From contig CM053326.1 of assembly GCA_028583605.1 (NCBI GenBank), forward strand, positions 36,054,931 to 36,118,930: DNA of 64,000 nt. The letters run 5' to 3'. Below are positions 42,195 through 53,639 of the stretch, in pieces. The stretch's first letter is position 1. Every line of letters starts with the position of its first letter. This DNA is from Dastarcus helophoroides (lineage: Eukaryota > Arthropoda > Insecta > Coleoptera > Bothrideridae). The translations under genes and the position numbers were made by a program. Under the pieces are notes generated by a model. It did not search any database. It was not told the origin of the DNA and saw nothing but the letters and a program-made list of their open reading frames with translations.

Positions 42195-43860
42195 ATGTTG
42201 TTTGCGATAAGAATATGAAGAAAGCTGAGACAAAACTTGTTTTTTTCATTTTGTTAAATACTATGCAGCAAAAAACGTGATCCTTTAATCATTTCAGAAA
42301 TTGAGTCGATTGAAACAAAAAAAGGGCTTAATTGAATTGCATTGTAGGGTTTTTGTGGGTATATTGAACGATGTAAGAGACACACTTTATATTAGCAGTT
42401 TCCTCCATATTTCTTGTCAGCGCTTAATTTTCCAAGAAACCACCAAAAGCCAGAAAAACTGCGGGCTAATCCTTATAGAGAATACTTACATAGATTCAAA
42501 ACCCAGATTAAACTTCCAGTGCGATCAGTAGTTGCTGAGGTATCGATAATTAAAGACAAAATGATCCTTTTCCATTCAAAGACCGATATCTCAACGAAAA
42601 GTAAACTGATCCTTTCGCTTCGCAATGAATCAAATACTTCTCTTCACATGGATTTTACGTTTAGATTGAGCCAGAGAATGTAGCCTTAGTAAAGGATTGG
42701 ACGCTTTCTTTAAAAGTTTGAATAAGAAGAATAAGTAACTTATAACTTCAAATAAAATTGTTGGCACATTTGGGAGAAAAAAATTTAGTACAATTGAGCT
42801 TTAGTGGAGAAAAGTAGCCTGCAAGGTACCCATTAGAATACTCTAAATATTAGTAAACGTTTCATTAAAATCTATTAAATGGTTTCCGAGATTAGCTCGG
42901 ACGAAAGACCAATGATAAAGAAACAGTTAGAAGCTTTCGATGTTATTGATATTGAATAAAATTTAAAAAAAAAGTAGCATAAAAAGGCCTTAAATGAAGC
43001 ATGTCTGATAATTTATTGCGCTGTGCCATGACTTCAATGAAAGGAAAAGGGGAATTAAAATAGTTTTGTTGAAGTGGAATTCACTCGAAAGATAACTTCG
43101 GATCGTGCATGACCGGAAGCCCATTGTACCCAGCAGAATGTTTAAAGCTCAGCCTCAGAATTATAAGGTATCACTTTGGATAGTGCTTGTTTCCTTAAAT
43201 GGAAACTTTGAACTAAATAGAAGAATGAAGGTATTGTATTCAAAGGCGATGATTCGAATAATAGGAGTTATTTACTAGTTAATAGTTACTTAATTGTACC
43301 ACAACAGAAAACGGTTTGCATGCTAATTAGTTTCGTGATATATCTTTCCTGCTATCCATTCTATGCAGCAAAGAGTTGTAAAGTGCAATGTGATGATAGG
43401 TAGTACTCCAAACGATTGATAAAATATTCTTTTTCTGCGATTTCTTTATTGCTTTTGTAACATTCCATCGTAACTGGTTTGAGTTTTGGAAATTTGATGT
43501 TCCAGTGTAGTGGAATCGCTTTACGTGGTACTCATGGATTATAGAAGAGGTATATTGCACTCCTTATATTGGTCATTGGTCATGTATAAAAATTTGACTA
43601 AAATCTAGAAAGTGAAGTGGCTTCGACTATTTCTTTTCTCCCTCCCTCATGTGTCAATGGTCACCTATGGAACGCGCAACCGTTAATTAATCAGTGGCTC
43701 AAGATATAATAGCAATTGCAATTCACTTATTCTGATGAAAGATTAATAAACCACAGTAAACATTCTTAGGTATCTCCTACATCAACTTTTTCGTAAAAAT
43801 TATAAAAGATCACCATAAGAAAGGACATTAAAATTAAAGGAAATCGGCAAATTTTGACAT
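42195..43860. other. No recognised gene; one repeated open stretch
   Basis: 42414-42683 (plus) is open for 89 codons and contains KDKMILFHSKTDISTKSK. The related reading KMILFHSKIDISAKSS appears on the minus strand at 39863-39945, and nucleotide similarity continues at 42010-42120 (minus). Whether the coding sense is this strand or the opposite (FEWKRIIL) is unclear; it is probably repeat DNA. 42690-43860 shows nothing. Confidence 0.35.
42548..42602. repeat. Right arm of inverted repeat flanking the non-LTR element
   Basis: CAAAATGATCCTTTTCCATTC and AAGACCGATATCTCAACGAA, the inverted partner of 39888-39941. It lies within an open stretch (42414-42683, plus) of unknown nature. Confidence 0.65.
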
Positions 43861-44039
43861 TTCAGAACAGCTGTTTAGTGGTCATATTTATTTACTTCGT
43901 TTGTTATTGGTAGTAGAATTCCTGATATCACGTGATGTCTCTAGACACCTTTTCCACACCAAGAGTGCATTATCCTTCTTTTATAATCCGTGGTGATGCT
44001 GATTCCCTAGCCCTGATACTGACTTTGGAATGTTTTGTT

Positions 44040-45060
44040 TTACTATGTACTCGGTTATCACTGTGGCATTAAAGCTTTCGCTTGTTGTGCCCCCACGATT
44101 ATCTCATAATAGGCCCGTTCTTTTGAAGAATTTCAGAACCTCCTCTATGGGTGTTTCCAACATTGCTTTGGTTCAGTCAGAGCATTCCCAAAGCTGGAAT
44201 GTCTGAATGTCTATCCCTTGCCAGAGCCGGACATTCACATAATATGTGTAAATGAGTTTCTTCTTCCTCTCCACACATTCTTTAAGTAGAATTTTCTTTT
44301 ACACCAATTGTTGTAAGATGTTTCATTAGGGCACAGTGTCACGTAAATAGTCCAAGTATCTACCTTAGCTGATTTTTGCTTGACCGTTCTTTTTTCTGAT
44401 GGTCCGTCAATGAACATCCGCGATTGCCTCAGACCATTGACACCCCTCCAGTGAGTGCTGCGTTCTTTCCTTAGTAGTTCCTTTATTACCTCTTTGGCTT
44501 GCTTTGTAAGCAATCGGACAAGTGGGTTCTGGTCCTACTAGAGGAAACTCGGCTCCCCTTTAGGCTAGAAGATCTGCTCTTTCATTTCCTTCAATTCCCC
44601 GATGGGCCTCATCCCATCGAAGTATACCTGTATTGTGCTGTGCCAAGTTGCTTAGCTTATCAACACAACCTATGACCGTTCTGGAGTTTATTTCATAAAC
44701 TCTCAGCGCATTTAGTGTTGTTTCACTGTCGCTATAGATCACGATTCTCTTATTTTCATAAGACCTTCTGATCATTGCTTCAGCGTGGACTGTAATTGCA
44801 GTAATTTCTGCCTAAGATACGGTTGGCAAAGATCCCATGGTTATCCCTGGTTCTTTGGCGGTTATTCCCGCACCAGTACTTATCTTTGTTTTGGATCCAT
44901 CTGTGAACCAGACTGATCCACTTTCTCTTTTTGGTTCTACTAACTGAACTCCCCTTTTCGGTATTACTACTCGGTAGGGTTTGTGAAAGTTTGGGATGCT
45001 CTCTGTTCTGTTTGATTCCACTTTGGAATAGTTGCATTAGTGAGACTTGTATAACCTCTT
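44040..45060 (-). pseudogene. Non-LTR retrotransposon ORF2 3' part: RNase H and zinc knuckle
   Basis: Read right to left. 45021-44812 encodes VWFTDGSKTKISTGAGI (first RNase H Asp in TDGS), followed by an in-frame TAG just before AEITAITVHAEAMIRRS (Glu of the active site in this helix). 44775-44560 gives IVIYSDSETTLNAL (Asp) and HRGIEGNERADLLA (final Asp). Farther on, in shifted frames, come CALMKHLTTIGV, RMCGEEEETHLHILCECPAL (zinc knuckle) and EEVLKFFKRTG near the C-terminus. All RNase H acidic residues are visible, but stops and frameshifts disable it. The RT part is missing (5' truncation). The family is Jockey/R1-like and differs from 30650-31290. Confidence 0.8.
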
Positions 45061-45069
45061 ATATTGAAT

Positions 45070-46230
45070 TTTTTTATTATACATCACGACATTGGTCATG
45101 GTTTGCTGCATTATTGGAAAATCAATGCAGTAATTTGTCCACTCCTACCTTATAAAAACACTTTTAATTTCCCTTGATTTTTTCCTATAATTCTTCGAAA
45201 GGGGGCATCTGGAGTTACGAAAATGGTCTGCGATGACCGACAATAAAAAATTACAATAGTAGCTACTCATCAATCTCCAATCAATACATAACAAAAAGTA
45301 TATTGTTAAAGCCTGGCTGCAACTGCACATTTCGCAATAATTTTAATTGCAAATTTAATTATCCTTTCATAGCTTTACTGCACCAGACTAATTCAGTACG
45401 ATGCTCGGGATCGATATCAAGCGGATGCGATATTGAACACCAAACCCCATGATTGCTTTGTAAGAAACTCCCATGCACTGTGTAATATTGTCGCCCTTCT
45501 TTTCATGCTCTTGGTAAATATTGTATTAGGCGCTTAAGAAGGAGGGGAATCAATCCTAAGATTTCACTGTCACAATTAGGGAAGATGTTTCTCGACAGCA
45601 AACAGGATAAACCAATTCCATTTGCCTAAAACGGTCGCCTGAGAGGCACGTTTCTCCAACAGTTTGTGTGTTTTGTCATACGATTTCGTTTATCGAAAAG
45701 TTCTATCATTAGGACCGTTAATGGATTAGAAGCGAATTGACATTTTAAGGAATTTCTATATACAGAGTTTGTCACTTGGAAAGTAGCTCGAGTTGAAGTA
45801 TTTTATGTCTCTATTTTCCTTTTCAGACTGTTAATGTTCCCAAAAATATCTATGTTAAATCATCCCTGAATTACATTTCTGATAGAGTGTATTTTCTCCT
45901 TCAAGTAAACTAAAAAAATATCTCCTTTCTAACAATTTGTCACTGCAGTTAGGGTACTTCACAGGTGAATTGTTTTTCTAAAGATGTCCTTTAAATTTCT
46001 GTCAGGTGTTACTAACAGTTTTAGATATTCAACTACAGCTACAAAACTAAAATAGCCATGCATTCAAAGTACGATTTTTAATATGTAAGATTTAGGCGAA
46101 AGAGTTTTCGCAGAGATTTTAGTTTATTGCTGCCAAACCTTGCCAAAAATTCTGATCAAAATAGTAAAATATTATGTAGGGTGATATTAAGAATGAAGTA
46201 CCAAAATATGACCGTACTCGTTTTTGAGTA
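45070..46230. other. No recognisable feature
   Basis: Unassigned DNA between the non-LTR fragment and the PLE 3' end. Confidence 0.35.
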
Positions 46231-46239
46231 ATCGCAATT

Positions 46240-46865
46240 TGAAATTATACATCGCATGGAATATCGGTGCTCATCAGCAACATCAACATGAGAGCAGACA
46301 TAAGATTCTCTTCGATAATATTTCAATTATATCCAACATTCCCAATTACTATAATAGGAAGATACGAAGGCCATTGAAATCCAAAAATTCCCCAAAAACA
46401 CCAACAGAGACAACGGTTACATGCTTTCCTCCATCTGGAAACCAACCATCGGAAATCTTCGGGAGTGATCGCGCAGACGAATGTTATATAAAGTTTCCCT
46501 TTCCTTTTTTTCTCTCAGAAGAGTTTCGCTTCTGTTATGGTGGACATACTGAGTTACCGTGTTCTTCTGTCTAAACTTTCTTATCCTTTGTACCCATTTT
46601 CAATTCAGAACAGTTTCGCCTCTGGTATGGTGCACATACTGAGTTACCGTGCTCTGATGGTTTGAAATAGGCCTTTTCATTCTTTCATTTTTGCATATTC
46701 CCTTATATTTCCCTTTTTATTGATTGTTTTTTTATTTTGTTCCTGAAGAAGCCCCCTACGATAGTGGGCTAAACGTCGAACACTTTTAGTAGTTCTTTGA
46801 CACGGTCCAATCCCGGAAGAAGTATATCCTATACTGATTCTGGCCGTGGAAGCCTTCGTTATCTT
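46240..46865 (+). mobile_element. Family-2 Penelope-like element, 3' end with ribozyme-bearing terminus
   Basis: 46260-46440 encodes the end of the GIY-YIG protein: HQHESRHKILFDNISIISNI (compare HQHETGHKISFDN at 26600), then YYNRKIRRPLK and SKNSPKTPTETT. The 3' UTR follows, with two copies of a roughly 105-bp repeat (TTTCG...TCTG.TATGGTG, CATACTGAGTTACCGTG; about 46500-46665). Then come the hammerhead-like motif and the terminal sequence to GAAGCCTTCGTTATC. The terminal part (46791-46865) is the piece found inverted at the 5' side of the PLEs at 15204 and 25121. The 116-codon ORF at 46224-46574 is only partly genuine. Confidence 0.75.
46739..46781 (+). ncRNA. Hammerhead-like motif, family 2 (one core change)
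   Basis: Stem I GTTC/GAAC, CTGAAGA at 46743-46749, extra A, stem II GCCC/GGGC, then TAAA where GAAA is required (46770-46773), palindrome ACGT and C. The G-to-T change should abolish cleavage. Confidence 0.55.
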
Positions 46866-46869
46866 ATGA

Positions 46870-48070
46870 ATATGTTTATATAACTCAATAAAATAATGAC
46901 TTACTTCTAAACCGTTCCATGTAATAAGTGTCTTTAGGTGGTTATTTTATTTACCAAATTTCATAAATCAAGCTCTCGGCATTTCCCAGTTATGTAAAAG
47001 TTATTATTTTTTTTTAACAATTTAATGTCCTGCAGCTCAATAACGAAGCCTCCAAGGACTTTTCAAAAATAATATATAACTAAATAACGGTAACTAAAAC
47101 TAGGCACGAATGAATACTTTATTAAAATGCACAAGTTAATTAATTGAGGTGATTATTCAGGAGGCGATCAAGCTGAAAGATATGAAAATAGTGTGGATTC
47201 TGTTATGGGTAAAAATAATTTGTATTTATAACTAACAGTTTCAAAAGAGAAATTAATAGAATTTATTTCCCTCATCATTTTGCTCTTAGTATTTCCTCAT
47301 CCCGTAACCGTAACCCAAAATAAAACTGTATTTTTAAACCTCGGAATCCCAGAGGCAATAAAAATAAATCCCCCCAAATGCTCTTTTAATTATAATTTAT
47401 TAAATTCACCTCTGAGCATCATATCTATTTTTAGTGCATGTTTTATTTAATTCCATAATGATATGTATATGTTACAACATTTACGCTAAGAAATAATAAT
47501 AAATTCATTCGATTCGTGTATTCTAAAAATATCACTGACAACACAAGTGTCAAATGTCGCGTTATTAGGCAACTATTTTTATCTTGAAAGTACTCGGACA
47601 ACGTGCATAAGTTTGTTGGGAGTTGAAACTTCTCTGTCCTAAATTATAAGGAATTGTAGCCAAACGGAAGCTCTTTTAATTTATTCGCTGATTGAACAAA
47701 GGAAGCTGTTATTCATAACTGTATTCCGTTAAAATGTGATCATTGCATTGTTTTGGCTTTCCCCTTTCATACTATTATGATACGGAATGTACTAAAAATA
47801 ACCACGTATTTTTATGGTGATTCATCTTGATCAGCGGTGGTCAGTCTTTTGAAATTGACACATAACTTAGAATAATGTGATTATAGTTGTTAAAACCCTG
47901 CCCCGCTCAAATAATAAATATTAATATTGTTAGGCTTTACCGGTTCGATTATAATCAATCGCCATTGATTTTTAACTACTTCTATTTAACTGCTTTTGGT
48001 GATTATCCGTTTCGAATGTTGGCTTACATCCTATCTTGACTTTATTTACTGCTCTTTGGAACAATACTGC
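46870..48070. other. No recognisable feature
   Basis: Unassigned A+T-rich DNA without motif-bearing ORFs. Confidence 0.35.
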
Positions 48071-48077
48071 CAAACTA

Positions 48078-48831
48078 TTGGGGTACAAATAGAAAACCGC
48101 CTTTTTTCTCACGATTTGAGGCTTCATTGTAAAAAACTCGTTACATACTCATTCTTCAAAATAATTTCCATCGTTAGTTATAACTTTTTTCCATCTTTCT
48201 GGCAGCTGCTGAATTCCTCGGCGAAAAAACTGTACTTCTTTCGACGCGATCCACGAATTGATCCAATTTTTGGCCTCTTCGTAAGAACGAAAGTGCTGTC
48301 CGGCCAGGTCATGCGTCATCAATCGAAACAAGTAGAAATCAGAAGGGGCTATGTCAGGAGAGTACGGCGGGTGGGGTAGTACGTCCCATTTCAAAGTTTC
48401 CAGGTATGTTTTCACGACCTTGGAAACATGTGGCCGAGCTTTGTCATGCACAAGAATCACCTTGTCGTGCCTTTTCGAATATTGTGGGCGTTTTTCTTTC
48501 AGCGCTCGTCTCAAACGTATGAGTTGCGTCCGATAGAGGGCTCTTGTAATGGTTTCGCCCGGTTGCAATAGCTCATAGTACACTACGCCGAGCTGGTCCC
48601 ACCAAATACACAGCATCAGCTTCGAGCCATGAATGTTTGGTTTCGCTGTCGAATGTCGCCTTTTTCACGTACGAACAAAACAAAGCACAGTAAAAATAGA
48701 CAAACGAGATGATGTAGAGTTGTTGACCGATACCTCAGCTTGCAATATGACCTTTCTGATCGGACTTTTCTAACGATTTTCAATGCTGGCGCCACCTCTG
48801 GAAAAACGGCGGTTTTCTATTTGTACTTCAA
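48078..48831 (-). mobile_element. mariner transposon, internally deleted
   Basis: Terminal inverted repeats TTGGGGTACAAATAGAAAAC at 48078 and its near complement ending GTACTTCAA at 48831 (the outer ends differ by two bases; ACAAATAGAAAACCGCC is shared). The element is flanked by TA at 48076-48077 and 48832-48833. At 754 bp it lacks about 0.5 kb compared with a full mariner of about 1.3 kb. It keeps the 5' leader (on the minus strand) and the C-terminal half of the transposase. Confidence 0.9.
48149..48660 (-). pseudogene. mariner transposase, C-terminal half
   Basis: The open frame from about 48660 to 48149 begins with AKPNIHGSK, then MLCIWWDQLGVVYYELL, followed by HDKARPH with the second catalytic Asp and YSPDIAPSDFYLF with the third. 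Their spacing is exactly 34 residues, giving the mariner D,D34D signature. The C-terminus QLPERWKKVITNDGNYFEE is complete. The N-terminal paired HTH DNA-binding domain and first catalytic Asp are deleted: full-length mariner transposases are about 345 residues and about 170 remain. The surviving frame has no stop, so the deletion is probably recent. It could be transcribed but cannot catalyse transposition. Confidence 0.9.
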
Positions 48832-48839
48832 TAGATTGT

Positions 48840-49620
48840 AAGATTTTTTGACCATGAAATTCTTCTTCTACTACTCCTCGTTTTCCAGCACTTTCCCTTA
48901 CAGAGTAGACTTCAGTAAGCTAAAATTTGCTTCTTTTCTCGTGATGTGTCCTAAGTACTGATTAATGTATTATTGTACTGTACTCCCATATTGCACTTAA
49001 ATGTACTGTACTTAAATATTTAATAACTAATGGGCTACTCGTCTATATTTCTGGAGAATAGTTCAACCGTTCCAGAATGTTCCCCTTCTATAGATGTCTG
49101 ATATACATCCTTTTTTTTTCTCTCAAAATAGCAATCTTTTAATTGTTACGTTTAGATTTTAAAAAATAATACAGAAATGTAATAAATATTATATTGTTTG
49201 AGAAGATTATGTTGAAAAATCCAAAAATAGAATTAAGAAATATGTTTGGGTATCTATTTTTTTTACCATTGGTTTTATAATTTCCAAATATAGCAAAATA
49301 GTAAAAACAAATAGATGACTTGTTGTACTTTTTTGAAAAATTCTTACAGAAACAAAATAAACAGAACAGGTGTTATTTGGCCAGGATACGGTTTATAGTA
49401 TTTGCCTCATTGTTTAGGATTACGCGACGTGTGGAAGCGTTTACTGCTGTTTATCCAATAAATTGCTAATTTTAAACCATCGCAAATGTCCTTTCGATCC
49501 GACATATAAACAAAGTAGTTGGGCATAAAGTTCCCGATATGTTAATGTAATTGCTTTAGCGCCTTTAAATGCATACCCTTTCAGCACATGTTAGCACTTC
49601 ACCTAAATATTTAGCTTTGC
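48840..49620. other. No recognisable feature
   Basis: Unassigned A+T-rich DNA right of the mariner. Confidence 0.35.
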
Positions 49621-49629
49621 CCCATTTGG

Positions 49630-49995
49630 TATTATTTAGAATTCGTGCAAATTGCCGTTAAACTTGAGGGCAACAAACTACTTGTAGCCTTGTTACCAGA
49701 CTGTTGAAACGATCGATAAATGGAACACTTTCTTTCACCTGGCTGCTTATTGAAATGCTGTATGCGGGTCATCGAGCTTTTATGGTTGAGGTCGTTCGAC
49801 CAAAGAAAAAATATGCACTTTAAAACTACCGCTTCGGCTGTAACCGCATAAGTAAGTGCACGTTTCTTGTTTCTTGTCTGGATTTGCAATTGTAAACGTA
49901 ATCGACAAGATTTTGATGCGATTTGGTGTCGAAATGTAGTTTTTGTTGGAAGATCATTAAATTGTATACCATCGCTTGATTTAAAATGTGGAAGT
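49630..49995 (-). pseudogene. Possible P-element/THAP9-like transposase relic
   Basis: Two overlapping minus frames give FDTKSHQNLVDYVYN and KRALTYAVTAEAVVLKCIFF, then LWSNDLNHKSSMTRIQ. This order recalls the P-element transposase core, where a short LVGYVD-like strand is followed by AL.FMV....WK.P..YF and then L......L...I. Catalytic residues cannot be assigned, and the match is from memory of the family pattern. No inverted repeats or 8-bp duplication seen. Confidence 0.35.
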
Positions 49996-49999
49996 TTTT

Positions 50000-50740
50000 A
50001 CCATACATTTAAAATGGTTACGTAGAAGTATGTCGTTTATGTCTGGTTGATTTTAAAACTAGAAACTGGCATTGCAAAAATTCTATCAGAGTAGATTCGG
50101 GTGTGGCAAGAGTATTATGTGCTAGATAAGCTGAAGGTGTACAATTTTATTTTCTTGGATATTCTATATACCTGTTTCCAGACTTTTTGTCGCCTGTGTC
50201 TTCTGTAAAACTACCTTTTTGTTTGTTAGGAAGAGGAACTTGCTTAAGGTTTCTTAATTTTTCAATAATTTTCCCTTTGTCTCTTGAGAAAAGTATCGAT
50301 GATGTGAGGTTATATTTGAAGTATACCTCAACAGTAGTGTGTCACAATTCAATTTCTTTCCGAAATTTATCAATAGATTTCATTTTTTATCAATAATTTA
50401 GATATTTTTTTTTAAAAGACAACTAACAAATTCACAACTAAGTATCTAATTAGTAATTCTGGTCAAAGTATCTAAAGAAATGGAGTTGCTTGGTCCAGTA
50501 TAATTATCCGCTAGGTTCCCTAACTCATCCCCATTGTATTTATTCTTATGATGCTGTTTCCTGGAAAATTTCCTGAACAGAATTATGTACACTACTGACT
50601 TACGTTACTACTGACTTTCATCAAAATCTAAACAACATTCGCCATCATGTACAATCGTCTGTATGGAGGTAAATTGAGGCTATTTTCAACATTTAATAAA
50701 GAATGATTTAATTGACAATAACCTGCTTCCGTTAGTTTCA
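50000..50740. other. No recognisable feature
   Basis: Unassigned DNA up to the target site of the second hAT element. Confidence 0.35.
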
Positions 50741-50748
50741 ATTGGCAA
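50741..50748. repeat. Left 8-bp target-site duplication
   Basis: ATTGGCAA, exact partner at 53627-53634. Confidence 0.85.
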
Positions 50749-53626
50749 CAGGCCCGTAACCAGGGGAGGGGCTAGGGGGCTGCAGCCACCCCCGAAATTT
50801 TTTGGCTTCACACTAGATATAACTGAATTTTCCAGATGTGCGACCTTTTTAAAAATCATTTTTAATGGATCATTTTGTTTTCGTACTGAAATGCAAGGAT
50901 GTTTTTTTTTTTTCAAATTTGGCGCCATTTCTGTTTATTAGAGACCGAATTTTAAGCACAATCAAGCAAGGTAAAAAGGTGAGCAAAAGGTTAAATTAGG
51001 CAAAAACGGAAAGCTAAAGAAGGCACCAAAAAGGTAAAATACTCTAGGGCATTAACAGGCCAAAACTAACAACAAAAACAAAAAATTTTAATATCTCAGT
51101 CGAAATTGGAAAAAATAATAGATTTTAGGTTATACTCAGGATATTCAGAAGAAGTATAACATTTTCAAATGAAGAAGCTCTTAAAATTTCGAGTTCATTC
51201 TCGAATTTTCGCCCTAAACCTTAAAATTTTTACCTTAAACTCATTCGAAATTTTTTCCAAAATTTTGCCATTTAAATCTAAGATTTCGTTTCTAGAAAAA
51301 TTTAAACTTTTCTTAAAATTTCTTTTTTTTTATTTGAAATTTCAATCTTACGTTTTGAATTTTATGAAAATAATGTTAAATTTGCAAGTTTTTCAAGCTT
51401 AAATTCCCTATTTTGAAAAAAAATTCAAATTTTGAGAAGAACTGGAAATTTATACAAGCGATTTTTCGAGATTTAACACCAAATTTTGAGAAAAACTTGT
51501 ATTTTATAATACTTTTACAGTTTTGGAATTTAAAAATTTAAATTTTTAATTCGGTTTTTGAATAAAATTTTGAATGTTAGGCCTTTTACTAAAAAATCAA
51601 AATATCTTATAGGCCATTATTTTGAAAAGATATTTTTTAATAAGATATTTTTATGAATTTCTTCTATAATTTTTCTAACATGCCGATTGAACTTTAAAAA
51701 AATGTCTAAAATGTCGATTCTTTTATAAATTTCGAGTTTTACGCTAAAACTTGAGCATTTTTAAGTTGGAAAATTCAGGATTTTATTAATAACCTTAACC
51801 CATCAGCTTAATTCGAAATTTTTTGTTATGAAGTTGATTTGTTTATATTTCGATTACGATTTCGAAAATTCGACTTTTTTCTCCAAAATTGGAATTCCAA
51901 GTGAAAGCTTCCAAAAAAATATTGAAATTTCTATCCTAGTTATCAAATATCAACTTTAATTAAGAATTTATTTTACTTTTAATCACGACATTTCAACTTT
52001 AAATTCATATTTTTAGAAAAACTTGATTTATAAAATGTTTACAACTTTTTACGACTAGTTTAAAAATGTCAAGATTAAAGTCAAAATTTTGGAAAAAAAA
52101 TGAGCTTAATGACTTAAGTTTATTTTTCAAAATTTTTACATTAGCACTGGTTCAAAATTCAGACTTTTTCAAAATATTCTAACTTTCTAGATATTTAATT
52201 TATAAAAAATTCACTGGCGATTTTGAGAAAACACTAAAAGTTTCAGGAAATATCAAAATTTATTTTTTGAATTTTGTTTCAAGACAAAATATTGAGTTTT
52301 ATTAGTTTTTGTTTATAGATTTTATCTTTTGGAAAATTATAACATTTTGACTTGAAACCTTTTTTTTTTTTTAAATTATGGCTTCTTTTTTCTTCGGATT
52401 TAGGTAGTAATTCTAAATGTCAACTTATTTCTAAAATTTCGAATTTAAAAAACTAAAAATTTCGAGTTCGAACAGGTCAGATTAAGAATTAACATATCCT
52501 AATTTTGTTCGGAAATTCACGTTTTTAAAAAAGTTAATATTTTCAGAAATGTTTAATAATGAATTTTGGTTATTTTTAAGTATAAACAGGGTCGCAATTA
52601 AACTTTTTTAGAACGAGTTTGTCCACTCTAAATGTAAAGTTTTCTGGACATTTCGAATTAAAATTCCAAATTCAAAAAACTCAAGATTAAGTTCAGAATT
52701 TCGATATCTGACGTTTTTCACAAAAATGTTGGCGAAATTTTTAGGTTTCTAGAAAGAATCGAAGTTTAAAAAAATATTTCTGGGTTTGAAGTAAATACCA
52801 AGATTTTAAACTTTGAATTTTGAGAAGAAAAAGTAAAAGTATTAACATACTTCGCATTTAGCAAAACATCTAATTCAAATTGAAAATTTTCAAAAAAGGT
52901 CGAAATTTTCCGATTGAAGGTAAAACTTACAAAAAAACGATAAAGAACATTATAGCAAACACTTCTTTTCAAAATTCGGAAGAATCAAATGCATTTCGAC
53001 ATTGCAAATTCAGATAGCAACAATAATTCCCAAAATTGCCCAAAATAAAAAAAGTAGGAATTGAAGTTGTTGCCAGTTAGAAAAACAATTGTTCGCTAAC
53101 AGGGAAACTTGAACTTAAAAAAAACATCTAATCTTCCAGAATTTAGAAAGAATATCCAAATTCTAAATGCTCGGGTGCAAACTTTAAATTTGAGATAAAA
53201 GTTAAAATTATGAATTTAATCGAAATTTTGAAAAAATTAAAAAAAAAAAGATTTTTCTCCAGCTGACTTCAAATTATGTCTTTAAATAGAGCACTTTCTA
53301 TAGGCATTTTTCATACACAACTGCAGGTTATAGAAGACATTTCAAAGATAAATTTTAGAAAAGGAATATCTTTCGAGTAATTTTATCATCTTACCCACAC
53401 ATCTGTTTTTATTTGGAAATTAAATTAAGATAAATTGGCAACGTTGTTGTTAAATTACTTTGTTAGAATATTAAAAGAGTTAGACAATAATAATATTAAT
53501 AGTAAAGTAGTATTGGACCGTGGCTTCTGAACTCTAACCTAACTCTAACAAACAAAGACTAGGTAGTTTTAGCAGAAAGATCGCAGCCCCCCCCCGCCCC
53601 CGAAAAAAACCCTGGTTACGGGCCTG
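50749..53626. mobile_element. Second non-autonomous hAT-type transposon, complete, 8-bp TSD
   Basis: Begins CAGGCCCGTAACCAGGG (50749-50765) and ends with its exact reverse complement (53610-53626), a 17-bp terminal inverted repeat. ATTGGCAA flanks both sides (50741-50748 and 53627-53634). Just inside each tip is a G-rich/C-rich block (GGGGGCTGC at the left, GCAGCCCCCCC at the right), an extension of the inverted repeat. The 2878-bp interior is A+T-rich degenerate filler without a transposase ORF. It is a different family from 2265-5250 but has the same plan and nearly the same length. Confidence 0.85.
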
Positions 53627-53634
53627 ATTGGCAA
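53627..53634. repeat. Right 8-bp target-site duplication
   Basis: ATTGGCAA, exact partner of 50741-50748. Confidence 0.85.
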
Positions 53635-53639
53635 TAACA

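Noticed and set aside
47832..47930. CAGCGGTGGTCAGTC, another hAT-like tip
   Set aside because: No inverted partner in the window.
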